The notes: generated by a model from the letters alone, not told the origin. Shown: positions 42,901-55,842, counted from the stretch's first letter. The stretch is DNA of 64,000 nucleotides from Gymnothorax reevesii (GCA_029721435.1 CM056581.1:72712712-72776711); one strand, 5' to 3'. Made by a program: numbers and translations.

Positions 42901-45900
42901 CAATGGTGTTCTGTGTGGTTGCTAGGCGGTTGCTATGGTGTTCTGGGTGGTTGCTAGGGCGTTGCTATGCAGTTGCTATGGTGGTTTGTTTGTTTTCTAG
43001 GTGGTTGATATGGTGTTCTGGGTGGTTGCTAGGGCGTTGCTAGGCAGTTGCTATGGTGTTCTGGGTGCTTGCTAGGCGGTTGCTATGGTGTTCTGGGTGG
43101 TTGCTAAGGCCTTGCTAGGCGGTTGCTATGGTGTTCTGGGAGGTTGCTAGGGCATTGCTAGGCTGTTGCTATGGTGTTCTGGGTGGTTGCTAGGGCGTTG
43201 CTAGGCGGTTGCTATGGGTTTCTGGGTGGTTGTTAGGGTGTTGCTAGGCAGTTGCTATGGTGTTCTGGGTGGTTGCTAGGCGGTTGCTATGGTGTTCTGG
43301 GTGGTTGCTAGGGCGTTGCTAGGCAGTTGCTATGGTGTTTTCGGTGGTTGCTAGGTGGTTGCTATGGTGTTCTGGGTGGTTGCTAGGGCGTTGCTAGGCA
43401 GTTGCTATGGTGTTCTGGGTGGTTGCTAGGCGGTTGCTATGGTGTTCTGGTTGGTTGCTCGGGCGTTGCTAGGCAGTTGCTATGGTGTTCTGGGTGGTTG
43501 CTAGGCGGTTGCTATGGTGTTCTAGGTGGTTGCTAGGGCGTTGCTAGGCAGTTGCTATGGTGTTCTGGGTGGTTGCTAGGCGGTTGCCATGGTGTTCTGG
43601 GTGGTTGTTGGGCCGTTGTAAGGCGATTCCTTTGGTGTTCTGTGTGGTTGCTAGGGGGTTGCTAGGTAGTTGCTATGGTGTTGTGGGTGGTTGCTAGATC
43701 ATTGCTAGGCAGTTGCTATGGTGTTCTGTGTTGTTGCTAGGCAGTTGCTATGGTGTTCAGGGTGGTTGCTAGGCGGTTGCTATGGTGTTCTGGGTGGTTG
43801 CTAGGGCGTTGCTAGGCAGTTGCTATGGTGTTCTGATGGTTGCTAGGCAGTTGCTATGGTGTTCTGGGTGGTTGCTAGGGCGTTGCTAGGCAGTTGCTAT
43901 GGTGTTCTGGGTGGTTGCTAGGGCATTGCTATGGTGTTCTGGGTGGTAGCTAGGCGGTTGCTATTGTGTTCTGGGTGGTTGATAGGCGGTTGCTGTGGTG
44001 TTCTGGGTGGTTGCTAGGGCGTTGCTAGGCAGTTGCTATGGTGTGCTGGGTGGTTGCTAGGCGGTTGCTATGGTGTTCTGGGTGGTTGCTAGGGCCTTGC
44101 TAGGCGGTTGCTATGGTGTTCTGGGAGGTTGCTAGGGCATTGCTAGGCTGTTGCTATGGTGTTCTGGGTGGTTGCTAGGGCGTTGCTAGGCGGTTGCTAT
44201 GGTGTTCTGGGTGGTTTTTAGGGTGTTGCTAGGCAGATGCTATGGTGTTCTGGGTGGTTGATAGACGGTTGCTATGGTGTTCTGGGTGCTAGGGCGTTGA
44301 TAGGCAGTTGCTATGGTGTTTTGGGTGGTTGCTAGGGGGTTCCTATGGTGTTCTGGGTGGTTGCTTGGGCGTTGCTAGGCAGTTGCTATGGTGTTCTGGG
44401 TGGTTGCTAGGCGGTTGCTATGGTGTTCTGGGTGGTTGCTCGGGCGTTGCTAGGCAGTTGCTAAGGTGTTCTTGGTGGTTGCCAGGCAGTTGCTATGGTG
44501 TTCTGGGTGGTTATTAGGCGGTTGCTATGGTGTTCTGGGTGGTTGCTAGGGCGTTGGTAGGCAGTTGCTATGGTGTTCTGGGTGGTTGCTAGGCGGTTGC
44601 TATGGTGTTCTGGGTGGTTGCTAGGGCATTGCTAGGCTGTTGCTATGGTGTTCTGGGTGGTTGCTAGGGCGTTGCTAGGCGGTTGCTATGGTGTTCTGGG
44701 TGGTTGTTAGGGTGTTGCTAGGCAGGTTCTATGGTGTTGTGGGTGGGTGCTAGGCGGGTGGTATGGTGTTCTGGGAGGTTGCTAGGGCGTTGCTAGGCAG
44801 TTGCTATGGTGTTTTGGGCGGTTGCTAGGTGGTTGCTATGGTGTTCTGGGTGGTTGCTAGGGCGTTGCTAGGCAGTTGCTATAGCGTTCTGGGTGGTTGC
44901 TAGGGCGTTGCTAGGCAGTTGCTGTGGTGTTCTGGGTGGTTGCTAGGGCGTTGCTAGGCAGTTGCTATGGTGTTCTGGGTGGTTGCTAGGCGGTTGCTAT
45001 GGTGTTCTGGGTGGTTGCTAGGAGGTTGCTATGGTGTTCTGGGTGGTTGCTAGGGCGTTGCTAGGCGGTTGCTTTGGTGTTCTGGGTGGTTGCTAGGCGG
45101 TTGCTATGGTGTTCTGGGTGGTTGCTAGGGCGTTGCTAGGCAGTTGCTATGGTGTTTTGGGTGGTTGCTAGGGCGTTGCTAGGCAGTTGCTATGGTGTTC
45201 TAGATGGTTGCTAGGCGGTTGCTATGGTGTTCTGGGTGGTTGCTAGGGTGTTGCTTTGGTGTTCTGGGTGGTTGGTAGGCGGTTGCTATGGTGTTCTGGG
45301 TGGTAGCTAGGCGGTTGCTATGGTTTTCTGGGTGGTTGCTAGGTCGTTGCTAGGCAGTTGCTATGGTGCTCTGGCTGGTTGGTAGGCGGTTGCTATGGTG
45401 TTCTGGGTGGTTGCTAGGCGGTTGCTATGGTGTTCTGGGTGGTTGCTAGGGCGTTGCTAGGCAGTTGCTATGGTGTTCTGATGGTTGCTAGGCTGTTGCT
45501 ATGGTGTTCTGGGTGGTTGCTAGGGCGTTGCTAGTTGGTTGCTATGGTGTTCTGGGTGGTTGTTAGGGTGTTGCTCGGCAGTTGCAATGGTGTTCTGGGT
45601 GGTTGCGAGGCAGTTGCTATGGTGTTCTGGGTGGTTGCAAGGGCGTTGCTAGGCAGTTGCTATGGTGGTTGCTATGGTGTTCTGGGTGGTTGCTAGGGCC
45701 TTGCTAGGCAGTTGCTATGGTGTTCTAGGTGGTTGCTAGGCGGTTGCTATGGTGTTCTGGGTGGTTGCTAGGGCGTTGCTAGGCGGTTGCTATGGTGTTC
45801 TGGGTGGTTGCTAGGGCGTTGCTAAGCAGTTGCTATGGTGTTCTGGGTGGTTGCAAGGGCGTTGCTAGGCAGTTGCTATGGTGTTCTAGGTGGTTGCTAG

Positions 45901-46905
45901 GGCGTTGCCAGGCGGTTGCTATGGTGTTCTAGGTGGTTGCTAAGCGGTTGCTATGGTGTTCTGGGTGGTTGCTAGGGCGTTGCTAGGCAGTTGCTATGGT
46001 GTTTTTGGTGGTTGCTAGGTGGTTGCTATGGTGTTCTGGGTGGTTGCTAGGGCGTTGCTAGGCAGTTGCTATGGTGTTCTGGGTGGTGGCTAAGCGGTTG
46101 CTATGGTGTTCTGGGTGGTTGCTCGGGCGTTGCTAGGCAGCTGCTATGGTGTTCTGGGTGGTGGCTAGGCGGTTGCTATGGTGTTCTGGGTGGTTGCTAG
46201 GGCGTTGCTAGGCAGTTGCTATGGTGTTCTGGGTGGTTGCTAGGCGGTTGCCTTGGTGTTCTGGGTGGTTGCTGGGGCGTTGCTAGGCGATTCCTTTGGT
46301 GTTCTGTGTGGTTGCTAGGGCGTTGCTAGGTAGTTGCTATGGTGTTCTGGGTGGTTGCTAGGGGGTTGCTAAGGTGTTCTTGGTGGTTGCTAGGGCGTTG
46401 CTAGGCAGTTGCTATGGTGTTTTGGGTGGTGGCTGGGCGGTTGCTATGGTGTTGTGGGTGGTTGCTTGGGCGTTGCTAGGCAGTTGCTTTGGTGTTCTGG
46501 GGGGTGGTTAGGCGATTGCTATGGTGTTCTGGGTGGTTGCTAGGGCGTTGCTAGGCAGTTGCTCTGGTGTTTTGAGTGGTTGCTAGGAGGTTGCTATAGT
46601 GTTCTGGGTGGTTGCTAGGGCGTTGCTAGGCAGTTGCTATGGTGTTCTGGGTGGTTGCTAGGCAGTTGCTATGGTGTTCTTGGTGGTTGTGAGGGCGTTG
46701 CTAGGCGGTTTCTATGGTGTTTTGGGTGGTTGCTAGGGCGTTGCTAGGCAGTTCCTTTGGTGTTCTGAGTGGTTGCTTGGCGGTTGCTATGGTGTTCTGG
46801 GTGGTTGCTAGGGCGTTGCTTGGCAGTTGCTATCGTGTTCTGGGTGGTTGCTAGGCAGTTGCTATGGTGTTTTGGGTGGTTGCTAGGCGGTTGCTATGGT
46901 GTTCT
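39952..46905 (+). repeat. Minisatellite of U8 (6.95 kb)
   Basis: Enlarged by a tandem duplication of about 2.7 kb. Without it the unit would be about 5.7 kb, close to U1 and U11. Dense T-to-G and C-to-G differences lie at 42241-42320 and 44730-44770. The 3' terminal 137 bp (46769-46905) are of the U2/U4/U5 type. Confidence 0.96.
40962..46353. repeat. Internal segmental duplication in the U8 minisatellite
   Basis: Copy A is about 40962-43689 and copy B about 43690-46353. Rare words recur at an offset of 2684 bp: 41624/44308 (shared frame start), TCTAGATGG at 42515/45199, GTTCTGATGG at 42791/45475, and GTTAGGGTGTTGCTCGG at 42878/45562. The 5' offset is 2728 (GTTGCTAGATCATTG at 40962/43690). 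The 44-bp excess fits one 43-mer plus an extra T in GTGTTTCTGGG near 41272. Confidence 0.92.
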
Positions 46906-47046
46906 GAATATTTGCTTGGGCATTGCTCGACAGTTGCTATGTTGTTCTTATTGTTGCTAGGGCGTTGATGTGTATTGTTTGGGGATCGAGTGAAAACTGG
47001 GAGAAGTAGTGAACCGTACGATTACGAAATTATTTGGAATATTAAC
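46906..47046. repeat. Junction module of U8 (141 bp)
   Basis: Carries GTTCTTATTGTTGC (shared with U4) and GATGTGTATTG (shared with U5). Confidence 0.95.
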
Positions 47047-47618
47047 AAGGAAGGAAGGAGGGAAAGAAGGAACTAATGAGGGAAGTAAGGAAAGAAGGAA
47101 TATAGGAAAAAAAGAAGGAAATCAAAGTAAGGCAGGAAAGAACAAAGGAAACTAGGCGAGGATGGATGGAAAGAAACAGAAGAATGACGGAAAGAAGGAA
47201 GTTAGGAAGGAAGGAAAGGAAGAAGGGAAGAAGAAGAATTAAAGTAAAGAAAGAAGGAAGAAAGGAAGCAAGTGAGGAAAAAGAAATGAAAAACAGAAGG
47301 AAAGAGAGAAGGAAGGAAAGAAAAAGTAAAGAAAGGAAGAGGGAAGGAAAGTGAGGGAAAGCAGAAAGAAGAAAGGAAGAAAGAAAAGAAGGATATGAAG
47401 GAATGAAAGAAGGCATGATGGAAGGAAAGAAAAACTAAGGAAGGTAGGAAAGAAAATTGGTAGGGAGGAAGAATGGGAGGAAGGATGAAAGGCAGGATAG
47501 AAGGAAGTAAAGTAGGAAAGCAGGAACGAATTAAGGAAGAAAGGAGCGAAGGGAAGAAATAGGAGGGAAAAAGAAAGAAGGAATGACAGAAAATAGAAGG
47601 AAGGAAAGCAGTAAGGAA
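47047..47618. repeat. Polypurine tract of U8 (572 bp)
   Basis: Longest purine tract. ACTAGGCGAGG links it to U5. Private changes include GAAGAATTAAAGTAAAG and GGAGCGAAGGGAAG. Confidence 0.94.
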
Positions 47619-47918
47619 GCTGTCGTCTCAAGAGAGCCAGATTGTAGTCTTACAGCCTGAGAAACTGACAGTTACAGCAGGTGGTCAGAACACCTGGCAC
47701 AAGATTCCATTTGCTTAATGGCCCTATTGTGATGTCATAATGCCAATGTTAAGTCTATGGGGGGAAAAAATTTATAGTTTTATATTAATAACTCAAAAAG
47801 TATAAAAGTTACAAAGATGAAAAAAACATTGCACAGGTGATCTTCGTAAGACCTACGCAACGCAGTTTGAAAGAAGGTTCTACCATAAACGGTTGAGGCC
47901 GCATTAAGTGTGTTAGAA

Positions 47919-47958
<40 letters not shown>

Positions 47959-48375
47959 TAGATAATGTAATTCCAGGGAATTACGTGTGCATTGAAAATG
48001 CAAAGTGTAGTTGCATAAGGTGGAGTTTGTAACATATCATTGCATTAAGATATTGGTAGCTACGTTTTTAGTAAGATAATTTTGGTCGTGGTGAGGACTT
48101 TTATTTTGAAACAGATGTGGACTGAGGAAACAGTTTGCGGGAGTCAGAGTTGATGACAACTGTCATATGGAAATTTTTAAGAGTGACATTTTTTAATAGT
48201 GAAGAATTGTAGTAAGGACTTATATTTTGAGACAGGATTGGGCAGAAGAAACAGTTGCCGGAAGTCATAGTCGAAAACAATCAGGAATTGGAATGGCTGA
48301 AAGGTTGATAAGTTGAGTAGCTTAAAAAGTTACATTTTTTTATTGTAATTTGACATAATGAGGACTGGCTGTAAC
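47619..48375. repeat. Module A of U9 (757 bp)
   Basis: Has AGTAAGATAATT in common with U7 and private changes GCTGTCGTCTC, GTGATCTTCGTAAG, GAAAGAAGGTTCTACC and ATTTTGGTCGTGG. No GAAGACCAGG module. Confidence 0.9.
47920..47957. repeat. (TAA)n microsatellite, U9
   Basis: About 38 bp of TAA repeat, followed directly by CTAGATAATG. Confidence 0.92.
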
Positions 48376-50107
48376 AGTTGTTAGGCAGTTGCTATGGTGT
48401 TCTGTGTACTTGTGAGGGTGTTGCTAGGCAGCTGCTATCGTGTTCTGGGTGGTTGCTAGGGCATTGCTAGGCAGTTGCAATGGTGTTCTGGGTGGTTGCT
48501 AGGGCCTTGCTAAGCGGTTGCTATGGTGTTCTGAGTGGTTTATAGGGCCTTGCTAGGCGATTGCTATGGTGTTCTGGGTGGTTGCTAGGCGGTTGCTATG
48601 GCGTTCTGGGTGGTTGCTAGAGCGTTGCTATGGGGTTCTGGGTGGTTGCTATAGGGTTGCTATGGCATTCTGGGTGGTTGCTAGGGCTTTGTTAAGCAGT
48701 TGCTATGATGTTCTGGGTGGTTGCTAGGGCGTTGCTAGGTGGTTGTTTTGGTGTTCTGGGTGGTTGCAAGGGTGTTGCTAGGCAGTTGCTATGCTGTTGT
48801 GGGTGGTTGCCATGCCGTTGCTATGGTGTTCTGGGTGGTTGCTAGGGCGTTGCTCGGCAGTTGCTTTGGTGTTCTGGGTGGTTGCTAGGGCATTGCTAGG
48901 CAGTTGCTTTGGTGTTCTGGGTGGTTGCTAGGGCGTTGCTAGGCAGTTGCCATGGTGTTCTGGGTGGTTGCTAGGGCGTTGCTAGGCAGTTGCTTTGGTG
49001 TTCTGGGTGGTTGCTAGGGCGTTGCTAGGCAGTTGCTATGGTGTTCTGGGTGGTTGTTAGGGTGGTTGCTATGGCGTTCTGGGTGGTTGCTAGGGCATTG
49101 CTAAGCAGTTGCTATGGTGTTCAGGTTGGTTGCTACGGCGTTGCTAGGTGGTTGCTATGGTGTTCTGGGTGGTGGCTAGGGTGTTGCTAGGCAGTTGCTA
49201 TGGTGTTCTGGGTGGTTGCTAGGTGGTTGCTATGGTGTTCTGGGTGGTTGCTAGGGCGTTGCTAGGCGGTTGCTATGGTGTTCTGGGTGGTTGCTCGGGC
49301 GTTGCTAGGCGGTTGCTATGGTGTTTTGGGTGGTTGCTAGGGCGTTGCTATGGTGTTCTGGGTGGTTGCTAGGGCGTTGCTAGGCAGTTGCAATGGTGTT
49401 CTGGATGGTTGCTAGGCGGTTGCTATGGTGTTCTGGGTGGTTGCTAGGGTGTTGCTATGGTGTTCTGGGTGGTTGCTAGGCGGTTGCTATGGTGTTCTGG
49501 GTGGTAGCTAGGCGGTTGCTATGGTGTTCTGGGTGGTAGCTAGGTCGTTGCTAGGCAGTTGCTATGGTGTTCTGGGTGGTTGCTAGGCGGTTGCTAAGGT
49601 GTTCTGAGTGGTTGCTAGGCGGTTGCTATGGTGTTCTGGGTGGTTGCTAGGGCGTTGCTAGGCAGTTGCTGTGGTGTTTTGATGGTTGCTAGGCGGTTGC
49701 TGTGGTGTTGTGGGTGGTTGCCAGGGCTTTGCTAGGCAGTTGCTATGGTGTTCTGGGTGGTTGCTAGGGCGTTGCTATGGTGTTCTGGGTGGTAGCTAGG
49801 CGGTTGCTATTGTGTTCTGGGTGGTTGCAAGGGCGTTGCTAGGCAGTTGCTATGGTGTTCTGGGTGGTTGCAAGGGCGTTGCTAAGGTGTTCTGGGTGGT
49901 AGCTAGGCGGTTGCTATTGTGTTCTGGGTGGTTGCTAGGGCGTTGCTAGGCGGTTGCTATGGTGTTCTGGGTGGTAGCTAGGTCGTTGCTAGGCAGTTGC
50001 TATGGTGTTCTGGGTGGTTGCTAGGCGGTTGCTATGGTGTTCTGGGTGGTTGCTAGGCGGTTGCTTTGGTGTTCTGGGTGGTTGCTAGGCGGTTGCTATG
50101 GTGTTCT
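48376..50107 (+). repeat. Minisatellite of U9 (1.73 kb, shortest)
   Basis: Keeps the conserved 5' word order and a type-gamma 3' end shared with U3. The 3' half that makes other units large is largely absent. A local repeat of about 107 bp (75+32) is marked by GGTAGCTAGG at 49791 and 49898. Confidence 0.95.
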
Positions 50108-50248
50108 GAATATTTGCTTGGGCATTGCTCGACAGTTTCTATGTTGTTCTTGTTGTTGCTAGGGCGTTGATGTGTCTTGTTTGGGGATCGAGTGAAAACT
50201 GGGAGAAGTAGTGAACCGTACTATTACGAAATTATTTGGAATATTAAC
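50108..50248. repeat. Junction module of U9 (141 bp)
   Basis: Carries CCGTACTATTACG as in U3, and CGACAGTTTCTATG in place of CGACAGTTGCTATG. Confidence 0.95.
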
Positions 50249-50810
50249 AAGGAAGGAAGGAGGGAGAGAAGGAACTAATGAGGGAAGTAAGGAAAGAAGG
50301 AATATAGGAAAAAAAGAAGGAAATCAAAGGAAGGCAGGAAAGAACAAAGGAAAGAAGGCGAGGATGGATGGAAAGAAACAGAGGAATGAAGGAAAGAAGG
50401 AAGTAAAGAAGGAAGGAAAGGAAGAAGGGAAGAAGAAGGATTTAAGTAAAGATAGAAGGAAGGAAGGAAGGATGGAAGTGAGGAAGAAGAAATGAAAAAC
50501 AGAAGGAAAGAAAGAAGGAAGGAAAGAAAAAGTAAAGAAAGGAAGAGGGAAGGAAAGAGGGAAAGCAGAAAGAAGAAAGGAAGAAAGATAAGAAGGATAT
50601 GAAGGAATGAAAGAAGGCATGATGGAAGGAAAGAAAAACTCAGGAAGGTAGGAAAGAAAATTGGTAAAGAGGAAGGATGAAAGGCAGGATAGAAGGAAGT
50701 AAAGTAGGAAAGAAGGAACGAATAAAGGAAGGAAGGAACGAAGGAAAGAAATAGGAGGGAAAAAGAAAGAAGGAATGACAGAAAATAGAAGGAAGGAAAG
50801 CAGTAAGGAA
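50249..50810. repeat. Polypurine tract of U9 (562 bp)
   Basis: Close relative of the U3 tract (GGAGGGAGAGAAGG, GGATGGAAGTGAGG) with small deletions near 50555 (GGAAAGAGGGAAAGC) and a GGTAAAGAGG variant. Confidence 0.94.
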
Positions 50811-51110
50811 GCTGTAGTCTCAAGAGAGCCAGATTGTAGTCTGACAGCCTGAGAAACTGACAGTTACAGCAGGTGGTCAGAACACCTGGCACAAGATTCC
50901 ATTTGCTTAATGGCCCTATTGTGATGTCATAATGCCAATGTTAAGTCTATGGGGGGAAAAAATTTATAGTTTTTTATTAATAACTCAAAAAGTATAAAAG
51001 TTACAAAGATGAAAAATACATTGCACAGGTGTCCTAAGTAAGACCTACGCAACGCAGTTTGAATGAAGTTTCTACGATAAACGGTTGAGGCCGCATTAAG
51101 TGTGTTAGAA

Positions 51111-51111
<1 letters not shown>

Positions 51112-51161
<50 letters not shown>
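51112..51161. repeat. (TAA)n microsatellite, U10
   Basis: About 50 bp of pure TAA repeat. A short second run follows the GAAGACCAGG module at 51202-51213. Confidence 0.93.
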
Positions 51162-51184
51162 GAAGACCAGGATAACAATAGTGA

Positions 51185-51257
51185 GCATTTTCAATGCACA
51201 CTAATAATAATAACTAGATAATGTAATTCCAGGGAATTACGTGTGCATTGAAAATGC
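51185..51257. repeat. Inverted repeat, U10
   Basis: Perfect 17-bp arms at 51185-51201 and 51241-51257 around a 39-nt loop with the 18-bp inner palindrome. Confidence 0.9.
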
Positions 51258-51630
51258 AAAGTGTAGTTGCATAAGGTGGAGTTTGTAACATATCATTGCA
51301 TTATGATATTGGTAGCTACGTTTTTAGGAGGATAATTATGGTAGTGGTGAGGACTTTTATTTTGAAACAGATGTGGACTGAGGAAACAGTTTGCGGGAGT
51401 CATAGTTGATGACAACTGTCATATGGAAATTTTTAATAGTGACATTTTTTAATAGTGAAAAATTCTAGTAAGGACTTATATTTTGAGACAGGATTGGGCA
51501 GAAGAAACAGTTGCCGGAAGTCATAGTCGAAAACAATCAGGAGTTGGAATGGCTGAAAGGTTGATAAGTTGAGTAGCTTAAAAAGTTACATTTTTTATTG
51601 TAATTTGACATAATGAGGACTGGCTGTAAC

Positions 51631-54600
51631 AGTTGTTAGGCAGTTGCTATGGTGTTCTGTGTACTTGTGAGGGTGTTGCTAGGCAGCTGCTATCGTGTTC
51701 TGGGTGGTTGCTAGGGCATTGCTAGGCAGTTGCTATGGTGTTCTGGGTGGTTGATAGGGCATTGCTAGGCGGTTGCTATGGTGTTCTGGGTAGTTGCTAG
51801 GCGGTTGCTATGGCGTACTGGGTGGTTGTTCGGGCGTTGCTATGGGGTTCTGGGTGGTTGCTAGGCGGTTGCTATGGCATTCTGGGTGGTTGCTAGGGCT
51901 TTGCTAAGCAGTTGCTATGATGTTCTGGGTGGTTGCTAGGGCGTTGCTAGGTGGTTGCTATGGTGTTCTGGGTGGTTGCTAGGGTGTTGCTAGGCAGTTG
52001 CTATGCTGTTCTGGGTGGTTGCTAGGCCGTTGCTATGGTGTTCTGGGTGGTTGCTATGGCGTTGCTAGGCAGTTGCTATTGTGTTCTGGGTTGTTGATAG
52101 GCCGTTGCTAGGCAGTTGCTATGGTGTTCTGGGTGGTTGTTAGGGTGGTTGCTATGGCTTTCTGGGTGGTTGCTAGGGCATTGCTAAGCAGTTGGTATGG
52201 TGTTCTGGGTGGTTGCCACGGCATTGCCAGGCGGTTGCTATGGTGTTCTGGGTGGTTGCTAGGGTGTTGCTAGGCAGTTGCTATGGTGTTCTGGCTGGTT
52301 GCTAGGTGGTTGCTATGATGTTCTGGCTGGTTGCTAGGGCGTTGCTAGGCGGTTGCTATGGTGTTCTGGGTGGTTGCTCGGGCGTTGCTAGGCGGTTGCT
52401 ATGGTGTTCTGGGTGGTTGCTAGGGCGTTGCTATGGTATTCTGGGTGGTTGCTAGGGCGTTGCTAGGCAGTTGCTATGGTGTTCTGGATGGTTGCTAGGC
52501 GGTTGCTATGGTGTTCTGGGTGGTTGCTAGGGTGTTGCTATGGTGTTCTGGGTGGTTGTTAGGCGGTTGCTCTGGTGTTCTGGGTGGTTGCTAGGCGGTT
52601 GCTATGGTGTTCTGGGTGGTAGCAAGGCGGTTGCAATGGTGTTCTGGGTGGTTGCTAGATCATTGCTAGGCAGTTGCTATGGTGTTCTGTGTTGTTGCTA
52701 GGCGGTTGCAATGGTGTTCTGGGTGGTTGCTAGGCGGTTGATATGGTGTTCTGGGTGGTTGCTAGGGCGTTGCGAGGCAGTGGCTATGGTGTTCTGATGG
52801 TTGCTAGGCGGTTGCTATGGTGTTCTGGGTGGTTGCTAGGGCGTGGCTAGGCAGTTGCTATGGTGTTCTGGGTGGTTGCTAGGGCGTTGCTATGGTGTTC
52901 TGGGTGGTAGCTAGGCGGTTGCTATTGTGTTCTGGGTGGTTGCTAGGCGGTTGCTATGGTGTTCTGGGTGGTTGCTAGGGCATTGCTAGGCAGTTGCTAT
53001 GGTGTGCTGGGTGGTTGCTAGGCGGTTGCTATGGTGTTCTGGGAGGTTGCTAGGGCATTGCTAGGCGGTTGCTATGGTGTTCTGGGTGGTTGCTAGGGCC
53101 TTGCTAGGCGGTTGCTATGGTGTTCTGGGAGGTTGCTAGGGCATTGCTAGGCTGTTGCTATGGTGTTCTGGGTGGTTGCTAGGGCGTTGCTAGGCGGTTG
53201 CTATGGTGTTGTGGGTGGTTTTTAGGGTGTTGCTAGGCAGTTGCTGTGGTGTTGTGGGTGGTTGCTAGGCGGTTGCTATGGTGTTCTGGGTGGTTGCTAG
53301 GGCGTTGCTAGGCAGTTGCTATGGTGTTGTGGGTGGTTGCTAGGTGGTTGCTATGGTGTTCTGAGTGGTTGCTTGGGCGTTGCTAGGCAGTTGCTATGGT
53401 GTTCTGGGTGGTTGCTAGGCGGTTGCTATGGTGTTCTGGGTGGTTGCTAGGGCGTTGCTAGGCGGTTGCTATGGTGTTTTGGGTGGTTGCTAGGTGGTTG
53501 CTATGGTGTTCTGGGTGGTTGCTTGGGCATTGCTAGGCAGTTGCTATGGTGTTCTGGGTGGTTGCTAGGCGGTTGCTATGGTGTTCTGGGTGGTTGCTCG
53601 GGCATTGCTAGGCAGTTGCTATGGTGTTCTTGGTGGTTGCTAGGCGGTTGCTATGGTGTTCTGGGTGGTTGCTAGGCGGTTGCTATGGTGTTCTGGGTGG
53701 TTGCTAGGGCGTTGCTAGGCAGTTGCTATGGTGTTCTGGGTGGTTGCTAGGCGGTTGCTATGGTGTTCTGGGTGGTTGCTAGGGCATTGCTAGGCTGTTG
53801 CTATGGTGTTCTGGGTGGTTGCTAGGGCGTTGCTAGGCGGTTGCTATGGTGTTCTGGGTGGTTGCTAGGGCGTTGCTAGGCAGTTGCTATGGTGTTCTGG
53901 GTGGTTGCTAGGCGGTTGCTATGGTGTTCTGGGTGGTTGCTAGGGCGTTGCTAGGCAGTTGCTATAGCGTTCTGGGTGGTTGCTAGGGCGTTGCTAGGCA
54001 GTTGCTGTGGTGTTCTGGGTGGTTGCTAGGGCGTTGCTAGGCAGTTGCTATGGTGTTCTGGGTGGTTGCTAGGCGGTTGCTATGGTGTTCTGGGTGGTTG
54101 CTAGGCGGTTGCTACGGTGTTCTGGGTGGTTGCTAGGGGGTTGCTAGGCAGTTGCTTTGGTGTTCTGGGTGGTTGCTAGGCGGTTGCTATGGTGTTCTGG
54201 GTGGTTGCTAGGGCGTTGCTAGGCAGTTGCTATGGTGTTTTGGGTGGTTGCTAGGTGGTTGCTATGGTGCTCTGGGTGGTTGCTAGGGCGTTGCTAGGCA
54301 GTTGCTATGGTGTTCTGGGTGGTGGCTAGGTGGTTGCTTTGGTGTTTTGGGTGGTTCCTGGGCAGTTGCTATTGTGTTCTGGGTGGTTGCTAGGGCGTTG
54401 CTAGGCAGTTGCTATGGTGTTCTGGGTGGTTGCTAGGCGGGTGCTATGGTGTTCTGGGTGGTTGCCAGGCGGTTGCTATGGTGTTCTGGGTGGTTGCTAG
54501 GGCGTTGCTAGGCAGTTGCTATGGTGTTCTGGGTGGTTGCTAGGCGGTTGCTATGGTGTTCTGGGTGGTTGCTAGGGCATTGCTAGGCTGTTGCTATGGT

Positions 54601-55130
54601 GTTCTGGGTGGTTGCTAGGGCGTTGCAAGTCGGTTGCTATGGTGTTCTGGGTGGTTGTTAGGGTGTTGCTAGGCAGTTGCTATGGTGTTCTGGGTGGTTG
54701 CTCGGCGGTTGCTATGGTGTTCTGGGTGGTTGCTAGGTGGTTGCTATGGTGTTCTGGGTGGTTGCTAGGGCGTTGCTAGGCAGTTGCTATAGCGTTCTGG
54801 GTGGTTGCTAGGGCGTTGCTAGGCAGTTGCTAAGGTGTTCTGGGTGGTTGCTAGGGTGTTGCTAGGCAGTTGCTATGGTGTTCTGGGTGGTTGCTAGGCG
54901 GTTGCTATGGTGTTCTGGGTGGTTGCTAGGCGCTTGCTATGGTGTTGTGGGTGGTTGCTGGGGCGTTGCTAGGCAGTTGCTATGGTGTTCTGGGTGGTTG
55001 CTAGGCGGTTGCTATGGTGTTCTGGGTGGTTGCTAGGGCTTTGCTAGGCAGTTGCTATAGTGTTCTGGGTGGTTGCTAGGCAGTTGCTATGGTGTTTTGG
55101 GTGGTTGCTTGGCGGTTGCTATGGTGTTCT
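51631..55130 (+). repeat. Minisatellite of U10 (3.50 kb)
   Basis: The 5' part follows the common word order. The 3' segment 53466-55130 is the 1665-bp collinear block shared with U1, U6 and U11. From about 53350 the sequence is also the first copy of the recent 5.63-kb duplication. Confidence 0.96.
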
Positions 55131-55271
55131 GAATATTTGCTTGGGCATTGCTCGACAGTTGCTATGTTGTTCTTGTTGTTGCTAGGGCGTTGATGTGTCT
55201 TGTTTGGGGATCGAGTGAAACCTCGGAGAAGTAGTGCACCGTCCGATTACGAAATTATTTGGAATATTAAC
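55131..55271. repeat. Junction module of U10 (141 bp)
   Basis: Has CTCGGAGAAG in common with U11 only (others CTGGGAGAAG), plus private GTGCACCGTCCG. Confidence 0.95.
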
Positions 55272-55842
55272 AAGGAAGGAAGGAGGGAAAGAAGGAACTA
55301 ATGAGGGAAGTAAGGAAAGAAGAAATATAGGAAAAAAGAAGGAAATCAAAGGAAGGCAGGAAAGAACAAAGGAAAGAAGGCGAGGATGGATGGAAAGAAA
55401 CAGAGGAATGAAGGAAAGAAGGAAGTAAAGAAGGAAGGAAAGGAAGAAGGGAAGAAGAAGGATTTAAGTAAAGATAGAAGGAAGGAAGGAAGGAAGTGAG
55501 GAAGAAGAAATGAAAAACGGAAGGAAAGAGAGAAGGAAGGAAAGAAAAAGTAAAGAAAGGAAGAGGGAGGGAAAGAGAGGGAAAGCAGAAAGAAGAAAGG
55601 AAGAAAGATCAGAAGGATATGAAGGAATGAAAGAAGGCATGATGGAAGGAAAGAAAAACTAAGGAAGGTAGGAAAGAAAATTGGTAGGGAGGAAGAATGG
55701 GAGGAAGGATGAAAGGCAGGATAGAAGGAAGTAAAGTAGGAAAGCAGGAACGAATAAAGGAAGGAAGGAACGAAGGAAAGAAATAGGAGGGAAAAAGAAA
55801 GAAGGAATGACAGAAAATAGAAGGAAGGAAAGCAGTAAGGAA
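55272..55842. repeat. Polypurine tract of U10 (571 bp)
   Basis: Shares AAAGATCAGAAGG with U11 (others AAAGATAAGAAGG). It is 4 bp longer than U11, in keeping with one extra GAAG. Confidence 0.94.

Larger units (their letters stand above)
50811..51630. repeat. Module A of U10 (820 bp, type II)
   Basis: Type II block (TTTTAGGAGGATAATT, GTGAAAAATTCTAG) that carries one GAAGACCAGG module (51162-51201) and a long TAA tract, unlike the other type II blocks U6 and U8. It ends GGCTGTAACAGTTG. Confidence 0.9.
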
